Notes under the pieces: model-generated | What the model was told of the DNA's origin: nothing | Database searches by the model: none | Seen by the model: only the letters and a program-made list of their open reading frames with translations | Program-made: the position numbers and the translations under genes | Assembly (NCBI RefSeq): GCF_011761945.1 | Contig: NZ_JAASQV010000001.1 | Span: forward strand, 62,001-126,000 | Source of the DNA: Sphingomonas leidyi | GTDB lineage: Bacteria > Pseudomonadota > Alphaproteobacteria > Sphingomonadales > Sphingomonadaceae | Direction of reading: 5' to 3' | Length of the DNA: 64,000 bases | Part shown: in pieces, positions 25,834 to 34,748 of the stretch | Position numbering within the stretch: position 1 is the first letter of the stretch | How the letters are laid out: every line of letters starts with the position of its first letter

Positions 25834-27948
25834 CTACTGCGGCGGCGAACTCGCGTCCCGCGCAAGCGCCGCACGCAGTGCCTGCCAATGCGCCAGCTCG
25901 GCCGGACGTCCCCGAGGCGAGGCGCCGTTCAGCCAGAAGTCGAACCAGTCGATCACACGGGTATAGACGGCGAGGCGATGCGCCGGCTGCCATTTGACGT
26001 GGTGCTCGCCCGGGAAGACGAAGAGGTCGATTGGCCGGTCGAGTTCGCGCAGCACGGTGTAGCTTTGCAACGCGTTCAGATATTCGTCGTCGGGCACCTG
26101 CGCGAGGATGGGCGCGCGGATTCGCGCCGCGTTGGGCGAATAGGCAATCTCGCGCCAGAAGGCTCGCGCAGCGGCGCTGTCGTCGCTGAGCCTGGGGTAA
26201 CCGACCTGGTAGAATGCGGGCGCGGAGCCCGGTCCGACCCGCATCGGAAGCGTTGTGTCGGTGCAGCAGCTGCTCAGCGCAAAGGCCGAGAAGAGGTCGC
26301 TGTGGAGCAGCGCGAAACCGGCGGTCGATGCCCCGTCGCTCAGTCCGGTGATGCCGATCCGGGCGGGGTCCGCGATGCCGCGAGCGATCGCACTCCGCAC
26401 CGCGATCTCCACCGAGTCGAGGATACTGCGCCGCTCCGCGAAGTCCTTGAGGTTGATCCGATCGATTTCGGCATAGTCGTTCGAGTACCGCAACCCGATT
26501 GCGCTCGGCTTGTCGATGCTCAGCACGGCAAAGCCGCGGTTCGCGAACCCCTGGATCGGATAATCGTCACCGGTACCCCCGCGCAGGAAGCCGCGTGACG
26601 AATATTGCACCACGACCAGAGGGTAACGCTGGCCCGGACGATAGCCGACCGGCAGCACGAGGTCGGCAAAGGATTCGAGTCCGAACCGGTTGCGGGTCAG
26701 CAGTCGCTCCACGCGGCCAAGGGTGAGCCGCGCAAATTCCGGATTGGGATCGAACAGGATGTCGCGCCGCCCGCTCGCCGGGTCGAGGCGCTCGAGCCGG
26801 CGCGGCTGGAGCGAGCTCTCGCGCAGACAGACAAGTGACCCGCCATCAGGAACGCAGCCGAGCAGCAGATCCTCGGTGCGATAGAGTCTCCGGACCCGCG
26901 CGGTTCCCGGATTCCACTCGTAGATGGCGGTTTCGCTGTTGGCCCAGCCCTCGCGCCGCAGGAAACGCACCTTGCCCGCCACCCACCACTGGTAGCTCGC
27001 ATCCGCGCATTCCGCCGCAGGGCAGACCCGGGCGCGACCGTCGGAGGTGGCGCTCAGCCGGCCGCGGCTGGCATAGATCGAGCCCGGCGGTACCGCGATC
27101 GCGGCGCGCCGACCCCCGGCGTCGACCGCCTCGATCCAGCTCCCTTCCCGCATCGCGCTCCCGTCGAGCAGCGCCGCCTCCGACTTGCTGGCCGCCCGGG
27201 TTGTGCCGCTGGCAAAGTCGAACACGGTGAAGCTTCTTGCGATCGGTGCAGGCGGGAACGGCCGATCGCTTGCAGCCGGAGCGAAGCGATCATCATAGTG
27301 AAAGCCCGACAGGCCTTCGCGCTCTATTTCAGCGCGCGCTTTGCGAAGTCCCGGACGCGTCGCATAGATGACGCTTCGCCCATCGGCAGTGATGCGGAAT
27401 TCTTCGATGTCGTCGGCGCTGGCCGTGATCGCCCGGCTGCCGCTGCCGTCTGTCTCGGCCCTCCAGAGCTGCACGGCGCCTCGGTCGCGACGGCGAAAGA
27501 CGATGAATTTGCCATCGGGCGACCAGCGGGGGGTGATCGGATCGCCAAGGCCCGTGGGAAATCCGGCCTTGCCGCGAAAATCGTAGCGGGCACGGATAAA
27601 GTCGCCGCCGCGGTCGACGACGATCGCACGGCCCGGCTTGGCCAGATCGACGACCAGCATCGCGAGGCAATAGCCGTTCGCCTGCGGATCGGCTTGCCGC
27701 AGCTGAAAGGCTGCGTGCGTTCCGTCCGGCGAAACGGTGAACAGGCCTGCATATTGCTGTGTCGGGTCCACCGGGCCGATATCGCGCAGGCGAACGAGGT
27801 CCTCCGGAGTCAGCGGGCGAATGGGAGCGCTTGCCGTCGCTTCGGGCATCAGCTGAGCACAGTCAGGCTCGGCGCGCGCAGTGCCCGCGTTCGCCACACA
27901 GCCCCAGACTCCCATGACGACGAGCAGTGTGCGGATCGCGCTTACCAT
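25834..27948 (-). CDS. Secreted lasso peptide isopeptidase (prolyl oligopeptidase-like)
   Basis: A 704-residue serine hydrolase with a signal peptide ending near AGTARA (residue 26). A beta-propeller-like region occupies the first 420 residues, with repeated SPDG elements. The alpha/beta-hydrolase domain follows: the nucleophile is Ser537 in GITGLSDGAS, the acid is Asp620 or 621 in QVPDDEYLNA, and the base is His649 or 650 in PGEHHVKW. Enzymes of this type (AtxE) in sphingomonad-style clusters open the isopeptide bond of lasso peptides. Its start overlaps the stop of the TonB receptor gene by 7 bases, so it is the second gene of a receptor-isopeptidase operon. The expected location is the periplasm. 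Confidence 0.87.
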   Translation of the reverse strand: MVSAIRTLLVVMGVWGCVANAGTARAEPDCAQLMPEATASAPIRPLTPEDLVRLRDIGPVDPTQQYAGLFTVSPDGTHAAFQLRQADPQANGYCLAMLVVDLAKPGRAIVVDRGGDFIRARYDFRGKAGFPTGLGDPITPRWSPDGKFIVFRRRDRGAVQLWRAETDGSGSRAITASADDIEEFRITADGRSVIYATRPGLRKARAEIEREGLSGFHYDDRFAPAASDRPFPPAPIARSFTVFDFASGTTRAASKSEAALLDGSAMREGSWIEAVDAGGRRAAIAVPPGSIYASRGRLSATSDGRARVCPAAECADASYQWWVAGKVRFLRREGWANSETAIYEWNPGTARVRRLYRTEDLLLGCVPDGGSLVCLRESSLQPRRLERLDPASGRRDILFDPNPEFARLTLGRVERLLTRNRFGLESFADLVLPVGYRPGQRYPLVVVQYSSRGFLRGGTGDDYPIQGFANRGFAVLSIDKPSAIGLRYSNDYAEIDRINLKDFAERRSILDSVEIAVRSAIARGIADPARIGITGLSDGASTAGFALLHSDLFSAFALSSCCTDTTLPMRVGPGSAPAFYQVGYPRLSDDSAAARAFWREIAYSPNAARIRAPILAQVPDDEYLNALQSYTVLRELDRPIDLFVFPGEHHVKWQPAHRLAVYTRVIDWFDFWLNGASPRGRPAELAHWQALRAALARDASSPPQ

Positions 27949-30518
27949 TGCCTGGTCACCGAGAAGCTGAGGAAGCGGCCGATCGGCGACTGATTGGTCG
28001 AATCGAACGGGATCGCTGCGGGATCGGAAGTGCGGATCGGGTCCGGCGCTTCGTCGAGCAGGTTCTGAACCGTCAGTCGCAATTCGAGGCCGCGAAGCGG
28101 GCGAAACGCGCCGCTCAGGTCGATCGTTGTAAAGGACCCGATCCTGTCCAGGGTGAGGAAGCGCTTGTCGAGCGTGCCGCCGGCATAGCTGAGCGACGCC
28201 GACAGCTGCACTTCCGGCGTGCTCCAGCTCGCCGAGCCGTGCGCGCGGAAATGCGGAGGCGTGAAGATGAGCCCCGCCCGCTCCTCCGCCGGCTGGGTCG
28301 CAACGATCCTGCGGTCGGCGTCCAGATAACTGGCCGAGGCGGCGAGCTGGAGCGTGCTGCCATCCCCCAGCGCAGCGAGATAATCGAGTGCAACATCGAC
28401 CCCTCGGGCGTGTTCGCGTGCCGTGTTGCGCAGGCTTGAGTCCACGATCGCAGCGACCTGTGACGGATCGTACGTCTGCCCGCTCTGGTTGGAGAGGCCG
28501 AGCGGCAGGCCCGCGACGAGTGCCTCGACCTGCGTCGGTGTTGGCGCGCGCAGCACGAAGTCGGCAACGAGTGGATTGGCCAGCGCCGAGAGCACACTCG
28601 AGACCGGCGACGCGATCCGGTCGCGATAATCGATGTCGAACCAGCTTGCCTCTACGCGAAGGCCGTCGAGGAAGCGCGGCTTGAACTCGACGGTGAGAGT
28701 CGAGGCAGTTGCCCGCTCCGCACCAAGATCGGGATTGCCGCCCGCGAGCAGGAGCACCGTCGCGCCAGCTGGCAGGGGCGGTGTCGGCTGTGGCGAGAAG
28801 AGGCTGGCGCTGAACAGCACGCCTTCGCGCACCTGGTTCACCTGGTTCAGCGTCGGAATCTTGAACGAGCGGCCCCAGCTGTATTTGAACGTGATGTCCC
28901 GAGCGGGCGAATAGACGAGCCCGAGCTTCGGCGTCGCCACCTCGTCGATGCCCTCATAGCGCTCGTAGCGAACGGCTGCGCTGAGTCGCAGCGCATCGAT
29001 CAACGGCATCCGGTTTGCCGCCCCGACGAGTGGCAGCGACAGCTCGCCATAGCCGAACACGCTTTCGCGATTTTCGGTCGCGTCGCGCGTCACCCGGGTC
29101 ACACCTGCGACCGTGGTGGAGGTATTGATGTCGAGCGAGAAGCGCCGGTAGCCGCCGCCGATCGCCAGCCGCGCGTCGCCGCCGGGAAGCCGCGCCAGCG
29201 GACCCTCTGCAGATCCTTCGAAGTTGGTCAGCCGGTTGTCGTAGATCAGCCGGCCGGGCGTAACGATGCTGTTGAGGATGCGCCGCGAGCGGATCTCGGT
29301 GCGGCTCTCGCCGTCAGTCGCCTCGAGCGTCGCCTCCCACGCACTGCCCAAAGCGAAATGAACCGACGGAGTGACGGCGTAGGAGCGCACTACCGGGCTG
29401 TTGATCATGCCGTTCGCATCGACGCTCGAGGTCACGAAGAAGGCGTTGGCCTTGCGCGAGCGGCGATCGGCCAACTGGGCATCGAGTTCGAACGTGATGC
29501 CGGGCAGGAGCGCCTGATGGCCGGCGAGCACGCCGCTCACCTGCCGGCTCCAGGTTGAAAGCATCTGCGAACGGTCGAGCGCACGCGTGTAGGATCGGTC
29601 GCCAGCGTAGATCGGCGTCGCCTTGCTGTAATCGAGCGCGGCCATGAAGCCACCACTGGACCAGTGCGCGCCACCTGTTGCGTCGACTTCCTGCTGGGCG
29701 TTGCCGCCCTCGGTCGATCCGCCGATGCGTGCGCTGGTCTGCAGGCCGTCGAAGTCGCGCCGCAGCAGGATGTTCGCGACTCCGCCGACCGCATCCGACC
29801 CGTAGAGTGCGGATGCGCCATCGGCGATGATCTCGATCCGATCGAGCGCCGCAAGCGGAATGGTCGAGATGTCGACGCCCTGGTTGAGCGCGTCATAAGG
29901 AAGGCGGTGACCATTGATGAGCGTCAGTGTCGCATCCGGCCCCAACCCCCTGAGGTTGAGCGTTGTCGAGTTGTTGATGTTGTTCTGACCGCCCTGGTCA
30001 CCGCCCCCCACGACCCCGGGGTTCTGCCCGCCGGTGAAATTCTGAGGGATAATCCGCGAAAGAGAAGCGAGGTCGGGTACGCCCTGCTCCTCCAGCCTCC
30101 GACGGGTTATCACCGTGACCGGCGAGGGCCCCGTCGTTCCGCGGATGCGGGTGCCGGTTACCGTGATCTCCGCCTGCGCAAGCTCGCCCTGTTCCTGTTG
30201 AGGCCGCACCCGTACAACCAGCGCTCCGGCTTCCTCTGCGACCAACAGCCTGTCGCCGATGGCGAGCCGCACCGCCTGCTCGGCTGTATAGTTGCCTCGG
30301 ATCGCCGCGGACTGCCTGCCGCGGACGTCTGCGTCCGCGAACAGGATCTCCCTGCCTGCCTGTCGCGCAATCGCGCGCAGCGTCGTTGCGAGATCCTGTG
30401 CAGGCAGGTCAAAATTATTCGATGCTGCCTGAGCATGGGCCGGCACGGCAGACAGACCGGCATAAGATGTCGTTGCCGCGAGCAACGCGGCGCACAGTGC
30501 TCTTTTCGAGATCGTCAT
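27942..30518 (-). CDS. TonB-dependent transducer receptor with STN domain, lasso cluster
   Basis: An 858-residue outer-membrane receptor. A signal peptide ends at PAHAQ. An STN (secretin/TonB N-terminal) domain follows at about residues 33-105 (FDLPAQDLATTLRAIARQAG). Then come a plug (ITVTGTRIRGTT through LNGHRLPYD) and a beta-barrel ending in TRQW with a C-terminal aromatic. STN domains pass the ligand signal to FecR proteins, and the FecI/FecR pair is at 21291-22900. The start at 30518 (MTISKRALC) is supported by a GGGAGGG site; upstream codons are not receptor-like. Probable ligand: the lasso peptide or a complex it carries. In known clusters the imported lasso peptide is then cut by the isopeptidase. 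Confidence 0.88.
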   Translation of the reverse strand: MTISKRALCAALLAATTSYAGLSAVPAHAQAASNNFDLPAQDLATTLRAIARQAGREILFADADVRGRQSAAIRGNYTAEQAVRLAIGDRLLVAEEAGALVVRVRPQQEQGELAQAEITVTGTRIRGTTGPSPVTVITRRRLEEQGVPDLASLSRIIPQNFTGGQNPGVVGGGDQGGQNNINNSTTLNLRGLGPDATLTLINGHRLPYDALNQGVDISTIPLAALDRIEIIADGASALYGSDAVGGVANILLRRDFDGLQTSARIGGSTEGGNAQQEVDATGGAHWSSGGFMAALDYSKATPIYAGDRSYTRALDRSQMLSTWSRQVSGVLAGHQALLPGITFELDAQLADRRSRKANAFFVTSSVDANGMINSPVVRSYAVTPSVHFALGSAWEATLEATDGESRTEIRSRRILNSIVTPGRLIYDNRLTNFEGSAEGPLARLPGGDARLAIGGGYRRFSLDINTSTTVAGVTRVTRDATENRESVFGYGELSLPLVGAANRMPLIDALRLSAAVRYERYEGIDEVATPKLGLVYSPARDITFKYSWGRSFKIPTLNQVNQVREGVLFSASLFSPQPTPPLPAGATVLLLAGGNPDLGAERATASTLTVEFKPRFLDGLRVEASWFDIDYRDRIASPVSSVLSALANPLVADFVLRAPTPTQVEALVAGLPLGLSNQSGQTYDPSQVAAIVDSSLRNTAREHARGVDVALDYLAALGDGSTLQLAASASYLDADRRIVATQPAEERAGLIFTPPHFRAHGSASWSTPEVQLSASLSYAGGTLDKRFLTLDRIGSFTTIDLSGAFRPLRGLELRLTVQNLLDEAPDPIRTSDPAAIPFDSTNQSPIGRFLSFSVTRQW

Positions 30519-30679
30519 TCTTTTCCCTCCCACCGCCGGTGGCCCCGGCGTTGGGTGGATTGACGCGGCGGGCGCCGAACTACGGGGAGGGCTGCAAAAA
30601 AATCCGGTGGCGCTGCCTCGGCGCCTGTCAGTGTCGCGCCGCCTCAAGCAAGGACTGATCGCGTGGCTCACCTGGACCT

Positions 30680-31243
30680 CTAACGTCCCCGCCCCTCGCG
30701 CTTGAGCAGGCGGGCAAGCGCCGCATCAATCTCCTCGCGGCTCCACGATTGCCGGCCTCCGAGCACAACGGGGTCGGGCAGCGTTCCACGATAGACTTCG
30801 CGTATGAATGCCGACTCCGACAGGTCGAGATAGGCGGCGGCAGTCCGTTGCCGCATCATCTCCGGCCAGTCCGGAAAGCGCAGCGCGATTTCCCGATCCG
30901 GAGGCGCTTCCCCGTCCGTGACTGCCAGTCCCACGACACCAGCGACCTTCGCGGCAGCTTCGGCGCCCTTTTCGTTCGGCACCAGGGGTGGAAGCTTTTT
31001 CTCTTCAACGCGTCGGGCGGGTGGCGGAGGGGGCGTCCAGGGCTCGACATCCGGCGCAGCGCCAATCTGAGCGTCGATCCAGGCCTGGATCTCGCTGTTC
31101 AACCAGCCTCTGCACCTCGGACCGAGGCGGTGGCCCGGCGGGAAAGTCCCTTCTCCAATCTTTTTATAGATCGAAGACCTTGAGAGGCCGCTGCGCTGCT
31201 GCGCTTCCTTGATCCGGATGAAATGATCTTTCGGGTTCGACAT
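30680..31243 (-). CDS. AlpA-like regulator or excisionase with two HTH segments
   Basis: A 187-residue protein. The N-terminal segment FIRIKEAQQRSGLSRSSIYK followed by GTFPPGHRLGPRCRGWLNSE is the AlpA/excisionase helix-turn-helix with its wing. A second, similar segment closes the protein (RTAAAYLDLSESAFIREVYR and QSWSREEIDAALARL). A proline-rich linker (PWTPPPPPARR) lies between. AlpA proteins regulate or assist excision of integrated elements. No integrase gene is seen nearby. The start at 31243 is preferred because everything upstream looks non-coding. Its position at the end of the accessory half suggests it belongs to a mobile element; that is inference. Confidence 0.7.
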   Translation of the reverse strand: MSNPKDHFIRIKEAQQRSGLSRSSIYKKIGEGTFPPGHRLGPRCRGWLNSEIQAWIDAQIGAAPDVEPWTPPPPPARRVEEKKLPPLVPNEKGAEAAAKVAGVVGLAVTDGEAPPDREIALRFPDWPEMMRQRTAAAYLDLSESAFIREVYRGTLPDPVVLGGRQSWSREEIDAALARLLKREGRGR

Positions 31244-31611
31244 GGGCTGGCTGCTCCGGGCTGGATCATCGGCAAAGCGGTATCGCTCGCCATCCGGAGC
31301 GAACGACGCATGGCAGCGGCCGACTACGGGCAGATTGACGATCGGGGAACATCGATGCCGCCTGGGGCACGCCGTCCATGACCGGAGACAGGGAGCGCCC
31401 CAGGCACCCTGCTGGGCCAGACCCCGGATGCCGGCTGCGACCCGGCGTGGCAGTTCGGGGCACTTTGAGGTTACACTCGCAATCTTCTTAATGGATTCCG
31501 TTCCGTACAAGCAAATTCACGTGGACACCGCCGTTCCGCACCAGTATATACGTTCTGTCGGAGATGATATCGTTCGAACAATGCTGAGGTACTCGAACCA
31601 GATTTACCTGT

Positions 31612-31678
31612 AGATCGATATGGACATTTTGATGGTTCAAAATTATATCGATCTTTATTTGAGAAAGTGATCTCAAAT
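31612..31678. repeat. Cluster of three tight inverted repeats
   Basis: AGATCGATAT at 31612-31621 pairs perfectly with ATATCGATCT at 31645-31654. Nested inside, ATTTTGA at 31626-31632 pairs with TCAAAAT at 31637-31643. Directly after, ATTTGAGA at 31657-31664 pairs with TCTCAAAT at 31671-31678. Two hairpins therefore stand back to back in AT-rich DNA. This could be an attachment or excisionase-binding site, a regulator-binding site or a structured RNA. The arrangement is read directly; the function is not known. Confidence 0.6.
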
Positions 31679-32008
31679 CGATGGACTTATTTATCGGGTT
31701 CTCTTCTGGGCACCATTTTCCGTCTCCCGTTTCGTCCGGAGGCCTCCAGCAAGCGGCTGGTTTCAAAGCAAGATTTCACAGACGATCGCCGGCAGGCACC
31801 CGGGTTGATCCAGCCGATTCCAGCAAAAGAGCAACAAAGAAAGGCTCATTTTGTGGCTGCCGCGAGTGGTAACACTTGACGCTGTGTGATCGAATGGAAG
31901 CCCTGGGCTTCAGCCTGGCCGTCGATCGCGACGATGCGTCCAGCCCGGCCTCGGGTGCGGTGGAGATCGTCGATATCGGCGCGATCGCAAGGCCAAGGGG
32001 CGGCCGGC

Positions 32009-32215
32009 ATGGGCAAGGAACGCTTCGCGCCGCTCTCCAATCGCGCGGTGGGGCGCGTGATCCGGGAGGATCGCGGTGGAATGTCCTTCGCCTACGACGA
32101 AGCGCGGCGCGAGGTCCGGGGTGCATATCCGCTGTCGCCTGATCCCATGCTCGCGAGCTGCCGGATCAGCGAGGCCCTCGTGCCCGAGGGGCAATGGCCG
32201 ATGCGTTTCGGCATC
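32009..32215 (+). pseudogene. Possible HipA N-terminal remnant
   Basis: An open frame starting MGKERFAPLSNRAVGRVI contains GGMSFAYDEARREV and AYPLSPD, which loosely recalls the N-terminal subdomain of HipA kinases (G-x-V-x-x-D-x-x-G-x-x-S-F-x-Y-D and then P-L-S). The rest of a HipA protein is absent, because the frame runs into the opposite-strand halogenase gene. No HipB partner was found. It may be a truncated remnant or a chance open frame; this is a weak call. Confidence 0.2.
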
Positions 32216-32218
32216 GCG

Positions 32219-33700
32219 TCAGGCGGCGGTGTAGCGCTCCAGGAATTGCTGGTGCGCCGGCATCTGCGCCACCGTGCGGGCAATGCCGGACCTGAGCGCG
32301 CCGAGCGCGGTCCGCAACTCGCCGTCGACGATCATCCGGCCCATATGGTGATGGCTCCGCGGCTCCAGCCGCTGGCCCAGCATCACCTGCACCCAGCTGT
32401 CCACCCGGAACAGATCGTCCGGGGCCTGCCAGGCGACGGCGCCGTCGCGGAACGCCGCGATCCGCTCGGCCAGGCTGTCGGGGATCGCCATCGTCCGGCA
32501 CCGGTCCCAGAAGCCGCCGTCCGCGCGCTGGTTCAGGTGATAATGGAGGATGATGAAATCGCGGATCCGCTCGATCTCGGTGCGGCCCAGCGCATTGAAG
32601 CGCGCCGCCACGCCCTCGCCGATCCCGCCAAAGGGGAAGAGCTGCACGAGACGGGTGACCGCGATCATGATGAGGTGGATGCTCGTCGATTCGAGCGGCT
32701 CGACGAAGCCGCTCGCCAGGCCGAGCGCGATCACGTTCCGATCCCATAGCGTGCGCCGGCGCCCCGCCTTGAAGCGGATGATGCGCGGCTCGATCAGCTT
32801 CTCGCCTTCGATCCGGTCGTCGAGCAGCGCGCGGGCGCTGTCGTCGTCGAGGAAATCGCGGGCATAGACCAGCCCGTTGCCCACGCGGTGCTGGAGCGGG
32901 ATGCGCCATTGCCAGCCGGCCCGGTGGGCGGCGGCGCGGGTATAGGGCATTGCCGGGCCGACGGATTCCGTCTGTACCGCGATCGCGCTGTCGGTAGGGA
33001 GCCAATGGCTCCATTCCTCATAGCCCGCCCGCAGCGCCTGCTCGATCAGCAGGCCGCGAAAGCCGGTGCAGTCGAGGAACAGATCGCCCTCGATCCGCTG
33101 CCCGGAGGCGAGGCGAAGCGCCGTGACGAAACCGGTCTCGGGGTGCTGTTCGACGCGCTCGATCCTGCCCTCGATACGGTTCACGCCCAGCGGCTCGGCG
33201 AAATCGCGCAGGAAACGCGCGTAGAGCCCGGCGTCGAGGTGATAGGCATAGTTGATGTGCCCCTGTTCGGGGATGGCGAAGCGGCCCGCCCGTGCCGCCT
33301 GCAGCTCGAAGCAATAGTCGTCCAGTTCGCCGCCCCAGCCTTCCGCGCGCGCCTCCAGCCAGAAATGGTGGAAATCGCCCATCCAGGTCGATTTGCCGAT
33401 CTGGCCGAAGCTGTGGAAATAGCGGTCGCCCTCCCGCGCCCAATCCTCGAATGCGATGCCGAGCTTGAAGGTGGAGCGCGTGTCGCGCAGGAAGGCGCGC
33501 TCGTCGATCCCCAGCAGCTGATGGAAGGTTCGGGCGGTGGGGATGGTGCTCTCGCCCACGCCGATCGTGCCGATCTCGTCGCTCTCGATCAGGGTGATCT
33601 CGAGCAGCGGCCCGATCAGCTTGGCGAGCGCGGCCGCCGCGATCCAGCCCGCGGTGCCGCCGCCCGCGATCACGACCCGCCGGATCGGTGCCTGGTCCAT
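32219..33700 (-). CDS. Flavin-dependent tryptophan halogenase-family protein
   Basis: A 493-residue protein. FAD-binding GGGTAGW is at residues 13-19, Lys78 (TFKLGIAF) matches the catalytic lysine of tryptophan halogenases, W262-x-W264-x-IP is the halogenase signature, and EPLESTSIHL carries the conserved Glu. All key residues are present. In sphingomonads and other bacteria this family often follows TonB receptor, SapC and cupin-like genes in carbohydrate-responsive loci, where the true substrate is unproven. It is the last gene of that operon, starting 10 bases after the cupin-like stop. A separate flavin reductase would be needed and is not seen in the window. Confidence 0.88.
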   Translation of the reverse strand: MDQAPIRRVVIAGGGTAGWIAAAALAKLIGPLLEITLIESDEIGTIGVGESTIPTARTFHQLLGIDERAFLRDTRSTFKLGIAFEDWAREGDRYFHSFGQIGKSTWMGDFHHFWLEARAEGWGGELDDYCFELQAARAGRFAIPEQGHINYAYHLDAGLYARFLRDFAEPLGVNRIEGRIERVEQHPETGFVTALRLASGQRIEGDLFLDCTGFRGLLIEQALRAGYEEWSHWLPTDSAIAVQTESVGPAMPYTRAAAHRAGWQWRIPLQHRVGNGLVYARDFLDDDSARALLDDRIEGEKLIEPRIIRFKAGRRRTLWDRNVIALGLASGFVEPLESTSIHLIMIAVTRLVQLFPFGGIGEGVAARFNALGRTEIERIRDFIILHYHLNQRADGGFWDRCRTMAIPDSLAERIAAFRDGAVAWQAPDDLFRVDSWVQVMLGQRLEPRSHHHMGRMIVDGELRTALGALRSGIARTVAQMPAHQQFLERYTAA

Positions 33701-33710
33701 CCTCGTCCCC

Positions 33711-34748
33711 CTAGCGATTGAGCTTGTTGATCAGCTGCGCCCGCAGCCGCCGCGCCAGCGTCGCGTCGATCGGCGCGAGCGGGCCCTGGATATGCGCGGG
33801 CAGGTGCGCCGCGGCCTGGCCGGCGGGGCCGAAGACATAATAGTCGAACATCGCCTTCCAGCCGGCCTTCTCGGCATCCGAACGGTCGCGCAGGCTCAGC
33901 ATGGCGTGGAGCAGGGTGGTCTGGGGCGTGTCGAGAAAGGCGGGGGCGTCGTTCCACCAATAGTTCACCAGGACGTTGAAGCGCTCCAGCGCCTCGACAT
34001 GGTGCCACCAGAGCGCGGGATAGAAGAGCAGGTCGCCGGGCTCCAGCTCCGCCACCTGCGCGGCGGCCATGGCTTCGCGGAAGCGGGGATGGCGCGCGAA
34101 ATCCGGATCGGCGAAGTCGACCATCGAGATTACCTGGCCGCCGGGGGTCGGCTCCAGCGGGCCGGGATAGAGATTGGCGACCTGATCGGGCGGAAACAGG
34201 GTGAAGCGCCGGCGCCCGGCCGCGCAGACCGCCAGGTTGTGCGACATGTCGTGATGCGTATGCGCCGTGGTGCGGTTGCCGATCCAGATGCTGGCGAGCA
34301 CGCCGTGCGCGAACATCGGGTCGTCGAGCGGCAAGTCGTTCGCGGCGCGGAAGCCGGGGAGATGGCGGTCGAGATCGGCCGAGCCGATATAGAGGCTCTC
34401 GGTGGCGGGAGCGTCGAGGCTCGTCCGGATCCGCGTGAGGAAATCGCTCAGGCCGACGCGGGCGCCCTCGAAATTGAAGCCGGTCAGCCCGGGGTCATAA
34501 TGGAAGCGGCCCTGGATATCGGGCGGGCCGGTGAAGCCCACCACCGGCTGGCCGGAATCGAAGCTTGCCAGATAGGCGATCGCTGCCCGGTCGGACTCGC
34601 GGGCGGCGGCGATCAGCGGCCAATCGCGCGCGACTCCGCGCAGGATCACCGGGGCCTGGCCCGCCAGCAGCTCGGCATGGGGAATGGCGCCCGGCGCCAC
34701 GCCGTCCAGCGCGCGGACCCGCGGGGCGCCGGCCGCCGCGACGTTCAT
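33711..34748 (-). CDS. Cupin-like/JmjC-type domain protein
   Basis: A 345-residue protein of the cupin_8 (JmjC-like, FIH-type) group. VILRGVARDWPL near the start and THHDMSHNLAVCAAGRRRFT in the middle are typical, and ELEPGDLLFYPALWWHHVEA holds the second metal-ligand His. The pair HHD and a later His fit an Fe(II)/2-oxoglutarate-type site, although activity is not established for the group. The ATG shares an ATGA overlap with the SapC gene stop, so both are coupled. It belongs to the receptor-SapC-cupin-halogenase operon. A role in modifying an outer-membrane or storage product is speculative. Confidence 0.85.
   Translation of the reverse strand: MNVAAAGAPRVRALDGVAPGAIPHAELLAGQAPVILRGVARDWPLIAAARESDRAAIAYLASFDSGQPVVGFTGPPDIQGRFHYDPGLTGFNFEGARVGLSDFLTRIRTSLDAPATESLYIGSADLDRHLPGFRAANDLPLDDPMFAHGVLASIWIGNRTTAHTHHDMSHNLAVCAAGRRRFTLFPPDQVANLYPGPLEPTPGGQVISMVDFADPDFARHPRFREAMAAAQVAELEPGDLLFYPALWWHHVEALERFNVLVNYWWNDAPAFLDTPQTTLLHAMLSLRDRSDAEKAGWKAMFDYYVFGPAGQAAAHLPAHIQGPLAPIDATLARRLRAQLINKLNR

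Larger units (their letters stand above)
31244..32218. other. Gene-poor boundary region, AT-rich in the middle
   Basis: This 975-base stretch between the AlpA-like gene and the halogenase has no well-supported intact gene. Positions 31480-31780 are markedly AT-rich for this window. A cluster of inverted repeats lies at 31612-31678 and a possible gene remnant at 32009-32215. An open frame at 31488-31766 on the minus strand matches nothing I know and is probably chance. Confidence 0.5.

Noticed and set aside
31886-32749. Plus-strand frame running into the halogenase gene as a full-length protein
   Set aside because: From 32219 on it is only the antisense of a well-supported halogenase; only its first part is kept as a weak remnant candidate.
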